From Paenibacillus illinoisensis NBRC 15959 (lineage in GTDB: Bacteria; Bacillota; Bacilli; Paenibacillales; Paenibacillaceae), in the NCBI RefSeq assembly GCF_004000925.1, contig NZ_BIME01000005.1:186001-250000 (forward strand): DNA of 64,000 nt. The letters are read 5' to 3'. Position numbers and translations under genes: made by a program. This document shows positions 44,884-57,800 of this stretch, in pieces. The notes under the pieces were generated by a model. The model saw nothing but the letters and a program-made list of their open reading frames with translations, searched no databases and had not been told where the DNA came from. Each line of letters opens with the position of its first letter. Within the stretch, counting starts at the first letter, position 1.

Positions 44884-45441
44884 ATGGACCAAACCAATAA
44901 AACAGGCTTGAAGAGCAGAGAAACATTTCTGGAAACGGAACGTCTTCAATTCTCCATCTGGAGCGAGGAGGACCGACCCTTGGCTTCTGCACTTTGGGGG
45001 GATCCCGAGGTGGCAAAGTGGATTAGCAGCAAGGGTTTTATGAGCGAGGATGAGATCGAAGCCAGACTCGCGCAGGAAATGGAACGGCAGCGGGAGATGG
45101 AGGTGCAGTACTGGCCACTTTTTGATAAGGAAACAGGTGTGTTCGTAGGGTGCTGCGGATTACGTCCTTATGCACCAGAGGAGAAAATCTATGAATTCGG
45201 TGTCCACCTGACCAGAGATCACTGGGGGAAAGGGTATGCACTCGAAGCGGGGAAGGCTGTTATCCGCTATGCATTTGAGCAATTGGGTGTTCATGCACTC
45301 TTCGCAGGACATCATCCAGAGAATGGTGTATCCAAACGGCTGCTACAGAAGCTGGGGTTTACTTATAAGAAAGATGAATTTTACGAGCTGACAGGCAAGA
45401 TGCATCCGTCTTACTTATTGTCGGAATCAGACATGAAGTAG
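44884..45441 (+). CDS. GNAT family N-acetyltransferase (RimJ/RimL type)
   Basis: 185 residues. LETERLQFSIWSEEDRPLA at the start, YEFGVHLTRDHWGKGYALEAGKAVIRYAFEQLG (acetyl-CoA loop and following helix) and HHPENGVSKRLLQKLGF are typical of the Acetyltransf_3 group. Substrate cannot be told. ATG 44884 has GGAGGGG upstream; a longer frame from 44809 would add a basic stretch with no support. Element B follows its stop after 50 bases. Confidence 0.88.
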   Translation: MDQTNKTGLKSRETFLETERLQFSIWSEEDRPLASALWGDPEVAKWISSKGFMSEDEIEARLAQEMERQREMEVQYWPLFDKETGVFVGCCGLRPYAPEEKIYEFGVHLTRDHWGKGYALEAGKAVIRYAFEQLGVHALFAGHHPENGVSKRLLQKLGFTYKKDEFYELTGKMHPSYLLSESDMK

Positions 45442-45490
45442 TTGTACCTATACGGCGTTGTTCTGTTTTTCATTGTTTTTTTATGCGATT

Positions 45491-45598
45491 TTCAGCTTCT
45501 ATTAAGGTAGAGGGGGTAAGATATTTCTTGTAAACCCCTTCTCGTGTTAGATAGATGTGTGACTAGCCCTGCCGGAATCCGGCAGGGTATTTTTTTGT
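45491..45598 (+). ncRNA. Conserved untranslated element, copy B
   Basis: Partner of copy A (42583). Its end hairpin GCCCTGCCGG/CCGGCAGGGT has two stem changes relative to copy A that keep pairing (A-T to G-C, T-G to C-G), then TTTTTTT. In this copy AGAGGGGGT (45509-45517) can also pair with ACCCCTTCT (45534-45542). It could be the 3' end of the GNAT transcript or a separate RNA. Confidence 0.5.
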
Positions 45599-45665
45599 TG
45601 TGGTTTTATAATAGGCTAAATCAAATATAAACAAAAATAAATAAAGATTAAATGTGGTTTTTTTA

Positions 45666-45695
45666 TTGACTGGTAAAGATAAACAAAGGTATAAT
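45666..45695 (+). promoter_or_regulatory. Promoter of the rhamnulose-1-phosphate aldolase gene
   Basis: TTGACT (45666-45671), 18-base spacer, TATAAT (45690-45695). Confidence 0.75.
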
Positions 45696-45769
45696 GAATG
45701 TGAAAAAAGGAACTTACTATGTACGTGAATCGTATCGATCGACATTTTCCAAATAAGGAGAGAATGATC

Positions 45770-46627
45770 ATGAACGTGACCCTTAGAAACGAAGCGACAC
45801 AAGCACCGGGATGGAATATTCCCTTTATCCGTGAGATGGCAGAGATTACGCAGCATATGTGGAAAAATGGTTGGGATGAGCGCAACGGAGGGAATGTCAG
45901 TTATCTGCTGGAGGAAGAAGAAGTGGCAAGATACATTGATGTCCATCAGGTTATAAGGCGGATTAAACCCGCTTTTTCGGTACATGAACTGGCAGGCAAA
46001 TATGTGATCGTAACCGCATCGGGCAAATATTTCAAAAATGTACTTGCGGATCCGGAGAGCAATCTGGGCTTGCTGCGTGTCTCGAATGATGGAGCAGAAC
46101 TGGAAGTCCTCTGGGGATTGAAGAACGGGGCGAATCCAACGAGTGAGCTACCTACGCATTTTATGAGCCATATTGAGCGTCTGAAAGTGGACCCGAACCA
46201 CCGGGTGGTCATGCATAACCATGCCACTAACGTGCTGGCGATGACGTTTATCCACGAACTGGATGAAGTGAAATTCACGAAAACCCTATGGCAGATGTGT
46301 ACGGAATGTGTGGTCGTTTTCCCGGACGGCGTTGGCATCATCCCGTGGATGGTACCTGGATCGAATGAAATCGGCCGTGAGACGGCGGAGAAAATGAAGG
46401 AAGTTCATGCGGTCATCTGGCCACAGCACGGGATCTTCGGGACAGGAACAACCATCGATGAGGCCTTCGGTCTCATTGAGACGATTGAGAAAGCAGCTCA
46501 GGTTTACATGTTGGTTGCGGGCCATGAGATTCAGCAGCGAATTACGGACGAACAGCTGACCACGTTGGCTCAGGCGTTCGGGGTTACCCCGCGTGCAGGT
46601 ATACTGAATTCAAAAATTAGCGGATAG
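45770..46627 (+). CDS. rhaD: Rhamnulose-1-phosphate aldolase
   Basis: 285 residues, class II (zinc) aldolase. [40 protein letters not shown] (zinc histidines) and [10 protein letters not shown] are the RhaD pattern. It splits L-rhamnulose-1-phosphate to dihydroxyacetone phosphate and lactaldehyde. ATG 45770 lies nine bases after AAGGAG; an ATG at 45764 is too close. No rhamnose isomerase or kinase is adjacent, so the gene stands alone between an acetyltransferase and the beta-glucoside genes. Confidence 0.9.
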   Translation: MNVTLRNEATQAPGWNIPFIREMAEITQHMWKNGWDERNGGNVSYLLEEEEVARYIDVHQVIRRIKPAFSVHELAGKYVIVTASGKYFKNVLADPESNLGLLRVSNDGAELEVLWGLKNGANPTSELPTHFMSHIERLKVDPNHRVVMHNHATNVLAMTFIHELDEVKFTKTLWQMCTECVVVFPDGVGIIPWMVPGSNEIGRETAEKMKEVHAVIWPQHGIFGTGTTIDEAFGLIETIEKAAQVYMLVAGHEIQQRITDEQLTTLAQAFGVTPRAGILNSKISG

Positions 46628-46732
46628 ACCAGGTGAGATTGCGATTCACATGGAAAGGACGGCTCTCAAGAAACACCTAAGAAGCTTCTAATTGGTGAGA
46701 AAAGTATTAGGAGAACATCTAAATTAATGCAA

Positions 46733-48366
<1,634 letters not shown>

Positions 48367-48432
48367 GACAATAGCTTGTTAATTCGGAAGGTTCACCTCG
48401 GCTGGTGGATCTTCTGAGTATCAGGGTTCCTG

Positions 48433-48446
48433 TGAAAGCGTTGACA
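48433..48446 (+). promoter_or_regulatory. cre site over the licT promoter
   Basis: TGAAAGCGTTGACA fits the CcpA consensus TGWAANCGNTNWCA at every position and overlaps the -35 box, so glucose repression of licT is expected. Confidence 0.8.
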
Positions 48447-48469
48447 TATATGTAAGTTCGCGATATACT
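48441..48469 (+). promoter_or_regulatory. Sigma-A promoter of licT
   Basis: TTGACA (48441-48446), 17-base spacer, TATACT (48464-48469). Confidence 0.85.
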
Positions 48470-48489
48470 TTACGCAATTATATCGTTTT

Positions 48490-48675
48490 GGGATTGTTAC
48501 TACATATAATGTAGGCAAAACCTAAGCATGCAAAATTAGGCGTCGGTTTATTTGTCGTTCGTACCGGTTAGTTACGCTCTCAAGGGCGTTAACTGCCTTA
48601 GGCAAAAAGCTGTACGTCTTCCGAGAATAACGTTTCAGGACGTTTTTCCGTTTTGTGATGCTTCAGGTTTTTTTT
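48490..48675 (+). promoter_or_regulatory. RAT antiterminator site and terminator before licT
   Basis: GGGATTGTTACTACATATAA, then TGTAGGCAAAACCTAAG, is a clear RAT (48490-48525). The overlapping terminator appears to close far downstream, with ATGCTTCAGG and eight T's at 48658-48675 pairing back to CCTAAGCAT. This makes licT autoregulated by antitermination. Confidence 0.85.
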
Positions 48676-48732
48676 GCATCTCCAAAACGCGATAGGTTGT
48701 AGTTACGAGTGGATCGTGAATGGGGGATGGAA

Positions 48733-49563
48733 GTGAAAATAGCCAAGGTCATTAACAACAATGTAATCAGCACATATCAGACAGACGGGGCTGAGCTTGT
48801 CGTGATGGGACGAGGAATTGCCTTCAAGAAGAAACCGGGAGATAAAGTAGACGAGACCCGCATCCAGAAGGTATTTGCCCTTAAGAATAAGCAGACTTCT
48901 GATAATTTCAAAATGCTGCTGCGTGAAGTTCCGATCGAACTGATCGAAATTGTCGAAGAGGTCATCACCCATGCTAAGGATAACATGGGGAGAAGCCTGA
49001 ATGAAAATATTTACGTGTCCTTGACGGATCATATTCATTTTGCAATCGAACGATATCGCGAAGGTGTTGATATCAAAAATGTGATGCTATGGGAGATCAA
49101 GCAGCTCTATAAGTCTGAATTTATTCTAGGATTGAACACGCTGGAACAGATCAAATCCAGGCTTGGATACGAGCTTCCCGAAGATGAGGCTGCCTTCATC
49201 GCGCTGCATATCGTGAATGCAGAAATGAATGAAGAAGTTGTGACCACGATGAACATGACCAAATTCATTCAGCAAATCATCAACATTGCGAAATATCATT
49301 TCAAGATGGAATTTGACGAGGAATCCCTTAGCTATTTTCGGTTCATCACCCATCTGAAGTTCTTCTCGCAGCGGGTATTAAATGGAACGCACTATAACAA
49401 CAACTATGACCATATCTACGACATGATTAAAGAGAAACATCAAGAAGCAGCGGCCTGCACGGAAAAAATCCAAATGTTTGTCAAAAAGGAATACGATCAC
49501 GACCTGACAAACGAGGAAAAACTGTATCTGACGGTGCACATTGAAAGAGTAGTTAATCGTTAA
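48733..49563 (+). CDS. licT: LicT/BglG family transcriptional antiterminator
   Basis: 276 residues: an RNA-binding CAT domain (about 1-55, MKIAKVINNNVISTYQ) and two PTS regulation domains. The phosphorylated histidines fall at 100 (SLTDHIHFA), 159 (ALHIVNAEMNE), 207 (FITHLKFF) and 269 (TVHIERVV), the same numbers as in B. subtilis LicT. That supports GTG 48733 as the start, which also has GGGGGA five bases before it; ATG 48727 would shift all four by two. It binds RATs when sugar is present and lets transcription continue. It lies between the hydrolase and the permease it controls. Confidence 0.95.
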   Translation: MKIAKVINNNVISTYQTDGAELVVMGRGIAFKKKPGDKVDETRIQKVFALKNKQTSDNFKMLLREVPIELIEIVEEVITHAKDNMGRSLNENIYVSLTDHIHFAIERYREGVDIKNVMLWEIKQLYKSEFILGLNTLEQIKSRLGYELPEDEAAFIALHIVNAEMNEEVVTTMNMTKFIQQIINIAKYHFKMEFDEESLSYFRFITHLKFFSQRVLNGTHYNNNYDHIYDMIKEKHQEAAACTEKIQMFVKKEYDHDLTNEEKLYLTVHIERVVNR

Positions 49564-49573
49564 TAAATAAATG

Positions 49574-49601
49574 TTGACAAAAATGGTTTTATAAATATAT
49601 T
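49574..49601 (+). promoter_or_regulatory. Promoter of the EIIBCA gene
   Basis: TTGACA (49574-49579) followed by TATATT (49596-49601, 16-base spacer) or TATTAT (18-base spacer). Confidence 0.65.
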
Positions 49602-49634
49602 ATGTGATTAACAGGAAGAACATATGATTTAACT

Positions 49635-51651
<2,017 letters not shown>

Positions 51652-51766
51652 ACTGCAAAAAACTTCACTTTTCAAACCATTATTTTTAGTGAGGGACGGT
51701 TTTTGAATTTTGTATCCACTGCTGTAAGTTACTTCATAAATACATGCATTCAACTTCTATAAAATG

Positions 51767-51815
51767 AATGGCCTTTGGTTCTATGAACCGAGGGCCATTT
51801 CTTATTTTTCGGCTA
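51767..51815 (+). terminator. Terminator downstream of bglP
   Basis: A 15-pair stem (51767-51781 with 51785-51799) with a 3-base loop, then CTTATTTTT. The rest of the 346-base gap to the next gene shows no further element I can name. Confidence 0.85.
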
Positions 51816-51997
51816 ACAAACGTCATTTTGGTTCAAAAAAGTTCAAAACACTGATAAAGAACTGCTTTGTTATCCATTATTGAATCGTAGGATGCATTAT
51901 CACGCGCTGGCGATTTTCGGGTGAAATGACGTATTGTCAGGGAGCTTTGGATTTTGCATAATAACAATGCTTCACAGATGAGAGATGGAAGGAAGTA

Positions 51998-53821
51998 ATG
52001 ATCATGCTTGGCAAAATGAAGAGAATCTTAATCGGCAGACCGATGAAATCGGCTGAACTGGATGCAGAAAAGTTGGGGAAATGGAAGGCACTCGCCATCC
52101 TGTCCTCCGATGCGCTATCCTCTGTAGCCTATGGAACGGAACAGATTTTGCTGGTGCTCGTAGCGGCCGGATTTGCCGCGTTGTGGTATTCTGTGCCCAT
52201 TTCCATCGCCGTACTCGGATTACTCGTCATTTTAATTTTTTCCTACCGTCAGACGATATTTGCTTATCCTACAGGTGGCGGTGCGTATATCGTAGCCAAG
52301 GATAATCTGGGGACAACATCCAGCCTGATTGCTGGAGGATCACTGCTGGTCGATTATATTTTAACGGTTGCTGTAAGTTCATCTGCAGGGACAGATGCCA
52401 TCACATCGGCTTTTCCGGTACTTCATGATTACAGCGTAGTGATTGCATTAATAATGATTGTTTTTTTGACGATTATGAATTTGCGGGGGGTTACGGAATC
52501 GGCTTCCGTACTGGCCATTCCGATCTACCTGTTCATCTTTTCAATTGCGGTTTTGATTATATCGGGCGGCATTAAGTTTCTGACAGGCGGCATGGAAGCA
52601 GCCGCGCCTGAATTCGGAACAAGTCTGTCTCATGTGAGTATATTTCTGCTGCTGAAGGCATTCAGCTCCGGCTGTTCCGCTCTGACCGGTGTGGAGGCCG
52701 TCAGTAATGCCATTCCAAATTTCAAGCAGCCTGCTGAGAAAAATGCAGCTGGCACGCTGATGCTCATGGGATGTATTCTCGGGGTTATGTTTATCGGGAT
52801 CACGTTGCTCGCCTTCGGTTACGGAGTGAAGCCGGATCCCCATGCTACGGTGATTTCACAGATTGCCGAAGCAACCTTCGGCAGAGGATGGATGTATTTT
52901 ATCATTCAAGGTGTGACGGCACTCATCTTGTTCCTGGCAGCGAATACGGCGTATTCCGCATTCCCGCTGCTGTCCTTCATGATGGCCAAGGACAAATATA
53001 TGCCTCATATGTTTATGGTTAGGGGAGACCGGCTGGGCTTCTCGAACGGTATTATTTTCCTGAGTGTCATGTCCGCCTTGCTTGTTGTTGGGTTCAAAGG
53101 GAATACGGAAAGCCTGATCCCGCTCTACGCGGTGGGTGTGTTTATCCCATTCACCCTGTCACAGCTAGGCATGATGATACGCTGGATCAAGGTTAAACCG
53201 TCCGGCTGGCAGATGAAGCTGCTGGTGAATACAATCGGTATGCTGACCACTCTGTCGATCACCTTGATCTTTATTTTCACCAAGTTCACGCAAACGTGGG
53301 TCATCTTTATCTTTTTGCCGCTCGTTGTATATGTCTTCATGCGTATTCACCGCCATTACTGCAATATCGCAGATGAGCTGCGCATTGATATTAAGCTTGA
53401 TAAGCCAGCGCAAAAAGGCAATACGATTGTCATTCCGGTAGCTGGTATTACGCGGGTGGTCATGAACACGATCAGTTATGCGCAGACGATGTCGGATCAT
53501 GTGGTGGCCTTGTATATCGGATTCGATGATGAGTCCATCCGCAAGATGGAGCAGAAGTGGGAGGAATGGAACCCGGGTGTGCGACTGGTTGTTATCAAAT
53601 CGAGATACCGCAGCATTATGGGCCCGCTGAAGAAATTCATCGATACCGTGGAGTGGAAAACGGCTGAGACTGACCATATCACGATTTTGATTCCGCAATT
53701 CATCACCAAGCATTGGTGGCAAAATGTACTGCATAACCAAACCAGCTTCATGATCCGGGCCTATCTGATTAATTATAAAGACGTGATTGTGACGACGGTA
53801 CCGTATCATCTTAATCGATAG
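51998..53821 (+). CDS. kimA: KimA-type potassium transporter (APC family)
   Basis: 607 residues, the same length as B. subtilis KimA (YdaO). Twelve hydrophobic segments fill about residues 35-450, beginning KALAILSSDALSSVAYGTEQILLVL, with YPTGGGAYIVAKDNLG and LIAGGSLLVDYILTVAVS in helices 1-3. The last 150 residues are cytoplasmic with a USP-like segment (IVIPVAGITRVVMNTISYAQ). KimA imports potassium with protons and is a c-di-AMP target in B. subtilis. ATG 51998 follows GGAAGGA. I see no ydaO-type c-di-AMP riboswitch upstream. It stands alone. Confidence 0.88.
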   Translation: MIMLGKMKRILIGRPMKSAELDAEKLGKWKALAILSSDALSSVAYGTEQILLVLVAAGFAALWYSVPISIAVLGLLVILIFSYRQTIFAYPTGGGAYIVAKDNLGTTSSLIAGGSLLVDYILTVAVSSSAGTDAITSAFPVLHDYSVVIALIMIVFLTIMNLRGVTESASVLAIPIYLFIFSIAVLIISGGIKFLTGGMEAAAPEFGTSLSHVSIFLLLKAFSSGCSALTGVEAVSNAIPNFKQPAEKNAAGTLMLMGCILGVMFIGITLLAFGYGVKPDPHATVISQIAEATFGRGWMYFIIQGVTALILFLAANTAYSAFPLLSFMMAKDKYMPHMFMVRGDRLGFSNGIIFLSVMSALLVVGFKGNTESLIPLYAVGVFIPFTLSQLGMMIRWIKVKPSGWQMKLLVNTIGMLTTLSITLIFIFTKFTQTWVIFIFLPLVVYVFMRIHRHYCNIADELRIDIKLDKPAQKGNTIVIPVAGITRVVMNTISYAQTMSDHVVALYIGFDDESIRKMEQKWEEWNPGVRLVVIKSRYRSIMGPLKKFIDTVEWKTAETDHITILIPQFITKHWWQNVLHNQTSFMIRAYLINYKDVIVTTVPYHLNR

Positions 53822-54012
53822 AGCTGTGCCACTGCCTTTTGAGCAGTCGCGCCTTATCTGAATTCTACCGATTACTTAGCCTTTTCCATCCTATTGCTAT
53901 TAGCCAATGATCTTAACTAAATCAACAAGTTCATTTGGACATATTGTAGATTATTGTAAAAAAAGGATGAGGATATTACGGCAACCCCGTTTATATTTCG
54001 TTTACACAATGA

Positions 54013-54055
54013 ACCGCAGCAATATCCCGGAATGGGGATTGCTGCGGTTTTTTCG
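54013..54055 (+). terminator. Terminator downstream of kimA
   Basis: AACCGCAGCAAT pairs with ATTGCTGCGGTT, with a CCC/GGG extension, then TTTT. It lies 190 bases after the kimA stop. The remaining 195 bases up to the ABC genes show no clear promoter or gene. Confidence 0.9.
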
Positions 54056-54250
54056 TTCGTTTATAAGCCTCCAACCTGTCTATCTGAATGTTCGCTCATA
54101 TGGTAAAGTCCCTTGTCCACGATTAACGTGAAGTTGATTCTGAGTGAATCTTGCTGTGACATTAGACTTTTACACTAGATAACGTGGTGTTGATGAAGCA
54201 TAAGTTACATTCACACACCTAATGCATAGACCAAGGGGGAAGAAAATCCG

Positions 54251-55213
54251 ATGAGTGAGCTTGATAACCGGATCAGCTTGCCCGCCGCCAGACGGCGCGT
54301 ATCCGATACCAAAGAGCGCCGGACAGCTTCGCTGCGAGTACAGCGGATGCGGGAAAATCTGCTGGCCTATGGTTTCCTGGCACCATCGCTGCTTTTGTTT
54401 GCAGTGTTTCTGTTTTACCCGATGTTCAAGTCTGTTTATCTGAGCTTGCACTCCACTGATCCAACCGGCCAAATCGCGGCTTACGTGGGACTGGACAACT
54501 TCAAGGCCGTGTTTCAGTCGGGGCTGTTTTTGCAGGGCATGAAAGTAACGCTGCTGTTTGTCCTGTTCACGGTACCAACCGGTATACTGGCTGCCCTGAT
54601 TCTGGCCGCACTGACTCACAACCGTTTCAAGGGCATGCGCTTGTTCCAGTTTGTGTTCTCTCTGCCTGTTGTATTATCGGTTGGTTCATCGGCCGTCATT
54701 TGGAAGTTCCTGTTCCACCCGACTCTGGGCATGTTGAATTATTTGCTTAGCAAGGTGGGCGTCGATCCAATCCCCTGGCTGACCAGTCCGGATTGGGCGC
54801 TAGTCTCCATCTCCATCATGACGATCTGGATGAATCTCGGATTCAATTACATTATCTTGTCCAGCGGATTGCAGGGCATCCCGGATGAGATTTATGAAAG
54901 TGCGAAGATTGATGGTGCAGGACCTCTGCTTACATTTCGCAAAATCTCCATGCCACTGCTTTCACCGACCCTGTTTTTTGTCACAGTTGTATCGATCATC
55001 GGGGCTTTTCAGTCGTTTGGACAGATTAACATATTAACCCGTGGGGGCCCAATGGACAGTACCAATGTATTCGTCTATTCCATCTATCAGGAAGCCTTCG
55101 TGAATTTCCGCTTCGGAACGGGAAGTGCACAGGCACTCATCCTCTTCGCGGTCATTATGCTGCTAACCCTGATTCAGTTCAAGTGGGTGGAAAGGAAAGT
55201 GCATTACCAATGA
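54251..55213 (+). CDS. Sugar ABC transporter permease (MalF/UgpA type)
   Basis: 320 residues with six membrane helices after a basic N-terminal stretch of about 40. The coupling loop is YESAKIDGAGPLLTFRKISMPLLSPTLFF, the EAA motif that docks with an MsmX-type ATPase. Together with the next two genes it makes a carbohydrate importer (CUT1 type). GGGGGAAG precedes the ATG. Its stop overlaps the second permease (ATGA). No ATPase gene is adjacent, which is usual for CUT1 systems that share MsmX. Confidence 0.93.
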   Translation: MSELDNRISLPAARRRVSDTKERRTASLRVQRMRENLLAYGFLAPSLLLFAVFLFYPMFKSVYLSLHSTDPTGQIAAYVGLDNFKAVFQSGLFLQGMKVTLLFVLFTVPTGILAALILAALTHNRFKGMRLFQFVFSLPVVLSVGSSAVIWKFLFHPTLGMLNYLLSKVGVDPIPWLTSPDWALVSISIMTIWMNLGFNYIILSSGLQGIPDEIYESAKIDGAGPLLTFRKISMPLLSPTLFFVTVVSIIGAFQSFGQINILTRGGPMDSTNVFVYSIYQEAFVNFRFGTGSAQALILFAVIMLLTLIQFKWVERKVHYQ

Positions 55214-56031
55214 AGACACCGTGGACGAAATCGCTATTGTATATATTGCTTACCATCTGTGCGGCGCTAGTGCTGTATCCGGTGCTGTATACCTTTTTCA
55301 TGGCCGTCATGACGCCTGAGGATGCCAGTGCCTATCCGCCGCATATCATTCCGAAGTCGATTGATTTATCCAACTTCACCGAGGTATTTGATATCGTACC
55401 AATTGGCTCGTTCATCGGAAATACATTCCTGGTTGCAGGTCTGACGATGCTTGGACAGCTGATAACAGCGAGTATGGCTGCGTATGCTTTTGCCAAAATG
55501 CAGTTTAAAGGGAAGAACATCATTTTCAGCATGTTCGTCGCAACGATGATGATCCCGTGGGAGGTCACCATGATTCCCAATTATCTAACCATCCGCAGTT
55601 GGGGATGGCTGGATAGTTACCAAGGGCTCACCGTGCCATTTCTGGCCACGGCATTTGGCACATTCCTGTTAAGACAGTTCTTTATGCAGCTGCCGAAGGA
55701 GCTGTTCGAGGCGGCAAAGATCGATGGGTGCGGGCATATCCGCTATTTTGTATCACATGTTCTGCCGTTATCCCGTCCTGCATTAGGAACGCTTGCAATC
55801 TATTCATTCCTGAATATGTACAACTCCTATCTGTGGCCACTGCTTGTAACCAACACGCCAGAGATGAGAACGGTACAGATCGGGATTTCGATGCTGGAGT
55901 TCCAGGAATCCACGGCGTGGAACCTGGTATTTGCCGGAACGGCACTAGTTATCCTGCCTTCGCTGTTGCTGCTTGTTTTCGGGTTGAAACAGCTTGTCCG
56001 GGGTATGGCCGCAGGCGCACTGAAGGGCTAG
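55210..56031 (+). CDS. Sugar ABC transporter permease (MalG/UgpE type)
   Basis: 273 residues with six membrane helices. The coupling loop FEAAKIDGCGHIRYFVSHVLPLSRPAL and the MIPWEVTMIPNYL segment are typical of MalG/UgpE. ATG 55210 overlaps the previous stop by four bases; a longer frame from 55183 is not needed. It pairs with the preceding permease to form the membrane channel. Confidence 0.93.
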   Translation: MKTPWTKSLLYILLTICAALVLYPVLYTFFMAVMTPEDASAYPPHIIPKSIDLSNFTEVFDIVPIGSFIGNTFLVAGLTMLGQLITASMAAYAFAKMQFKGKNIIFSMFVATMMIPWEVTMIPNYLTIRSWGWLDSYQGLTVPFLATAFGTFLLRQFFMQLPKELFEAAKIDGCGHIRYFVSHVLPLSRPALGTLAIYSFLNMYNSYLWPLLVTNTPEMRTVQIGISMLEFQESTAWNLVFAGTALVILPSLLLLVFGLKQLVRGMAAGALKG

Positions 56032-56317
56032 TTAAGTTTTGTGAATTCAGGTTGGCGGGTTTTGTTACCCAGGAGCGAATAAATAAGGCGCACTCTTAAG
56101 ATCATTTATTGAGAAACTGCGAAAGTAGTGGAGGGGACGAAGTCGATTCTGAAGAAGCGAAGCGTTTGCGTTTAGCACCGGATTAACCCTATAAAGAGTG
56201 GAATAAAAGAATCCGGGGATAACAGCAATCAGAAGAACGATTCGTGACCGCAACGGCCACCTTGCAGAATTCCCAAGATTGATTTTTGAAATGAGCCACA
56301 AAAAAAGGAGAGAGATT

Positions 56318-57682
56318 ATGCGTTTGAAAAAAAGAGGCACATTTGCATTGATGTTGGCTGCACTCATGTTGATTATATCCGCCTGCGGCGGCAAAACAGA
56401 GACAAGCAGTCCGGTAAGTGGAGCTCAAGCGGATGCGGCAGCTGCTGAGCCGACTCAACTGACGTGGTGGCATTCCATGTCTGGAGCAGGGGAGAAAGCC
56501 ATTAACCAGCTCGCTTCCGATTTCAATGCAAGTCATCCAGATATTCAGGTAAAAGCAATCTATCAAGGGAAATACGATGAGAGTTTAAACAAGCTGAAAG
56601 CATCCATGGGATCGGACAGCGGTCCGGACATCATCCAGGTATACGAGATCGGCAGCAAGTTTATGATCGATTCGGGCATGATCACACCAGTACAGAATTT
56701 TATCGACAAAGACAAGTTCGACCTGTCCCAACTGGAGCCGAATATCATCCGTTATTATACGATTGATGGCAAACTGAACGCCATGCCTTTTAACACCTCG
56801 AACCCGATTCTGTACTACAACAAGGATATGTTTAAGGCAGCAGGTCTTGATCCAGAGAATCCGCCGAAGACTTATGAAGAGTTTGAACAAGCAGCGAAAG
56901 CGCTGGCGAAAGACGGCAAGCCGGGTGCATCCATGGCGATCTACGGCTGGTTCATGGAGCAGTTCTTCGCAAACCAGAATGCAGATTATGTAAACAATGG
57001 TAACGGAAGAGATGGTGCTGCGACGGAATCTCTCTTGAATTCCGAAGCGGGTGTGAAGACGCTGACATGGTGGAAAAAGATGATTGATGAGAAGACACTC
57101 TCCAATCTGGGGCGCAGCACAGATGATACAACGGCGGCATTTACCGCAGAGCAAATCGGTATGACACTGGATTCTACTGCTGGATTACGCAAAATTGTAG
57201 AAGGTGCTGGTGGCAAGTTTGAACTGGGGACAGGCTTCCTGCCTCGTCCGGCAGATGCCAAAGAAGGCGGCGTGGTTGTAGGTGGCGCAAGCTTGTACAT
57301 CATGAACAACAAGTCGGAAGCACAGCAGCAAGCTGCTTGGGAATTCATCAAGTACTTGGCGACACCTGAAGTACAAGCCAACTGGAGTGTTGCGACAGGA
57401 TACTTCCCAATTACGACAGCAGCCTACGAACAGCAAGTATTAAAGGATAATATGGCGAAGTACCCGCAATTCCAGACAGCAGTCGACCAATTGCACGCTT
57501 CTGCTGATTCGACAGCAACATCCGGGGCTGTAATGGGCGTATTCCCGGAAGCTCGACAACTTGTCGAAGGAGCGATTGAGACCGTACTGAACGGACAAGG
57601 TACACCGCAAGAAGCACTCGATGCAGCTGCGAAACAAATTACAGACAAGATTGCCCAGTATAACAGTACAGTGAAGAAATAA
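56318..57682 (+). CDS. Sugar ABC transporter substrate-binding lipoprotein (UgpB-like)
   Basis: 454 residues. The signal ends in the lipobox LIISAC with the lipid-bearing Cys at 23. The mature part is a family 1 solute-binding fold: LTWWHSMSGAGEKAINQLASDFNASHPDI, YQGKYDESLNKLKA and GGASLYIMNNKSEAQQQAAWEF, closest in pattern to glycerol-3-phosphate/maltodextrin binding proteins. Ligand unknown. ATG 56318 follows AAAAGGAG. It is the third gene of the set, after a 286-base gap, rather than first. Confidence 0.93.
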   Translation: MRLKKRGTFALMLAALMLIISACGGKTETSSPVSGAQADAAAAEPTQLTWWHSMSGAGEKAINQLASDFNASHPDIQVKAIYQGKYDESLNKLKASMGSDSGPDIIQVYEIGSKFMIDSGMITPVQNFIDKDKFDLSQLEPNIIRYYTIDGKLNAMPFNTSNPILYYNKDMFKAAGLDPENPPKTYEEFEQAAKALAKDGKPGASMAIYGWFMEQFFANQNADYVNNGNGRDGAATESLLNSEAGVKTLTWWKKMIDEKTLSNLGRSTDDTTAAFTAEQIGMTLDSTAGLRKIVEGAGGKFELGTGFLPRPADAKEGGVVVGGASLYIMNNKSEAQQQAAWEFIKYLATPEVQANWSVATGYFPITTAAYEQQVLKDNMAKYPQFQTAVDQLHASADSTATSGAVMGVFPEARQLVEGAIETVLNGQGTPQEALDAAAKQITDKIAQYNSTVKK

Positions 57683-57736
57683 GAAAAAGTGTAGTAATCG
57701 AACGGGATCATCCGTTAGGTACAGTATCGAAGTTTT

Positions 57737-57800
57737 ATATAACAACACAGCGTATGCGGCGCTCTTGATGGAACGTCGCATCGTTTTGCTGTGTCTAAAA
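57737..57800 (+). terminator. Probable terminator of the ABC importer
   Basis: ATGCGGCG and CGTCGCAT arms with a short loop, inside a larger ACACAGC/GCTGTGT pairing; the T run is only TTTT. Confidence is moderate. Confidence 0.55.

Noticed and set aside
45563-45985. A 140-codon minus-strand frame over the rhaD promoter
   Set aside because: It crosses a clear promoter and terminator and the start of rhaD, with no ribosome site and no family features.
51818-51997. c-di-AMP (ydaO) riboswitch before kimA
   Set aside because: A GGGTGAAAT stretch drew attention, but the other conserved blocks of that riboswitch are not seen.
53907-54131. A 74-codon plus-strand frame between kimA and the ABC permeases
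   Set aside because: No ribosome site, it runs through the kimA terminator hairpin, and the product has no recognisable pattern.
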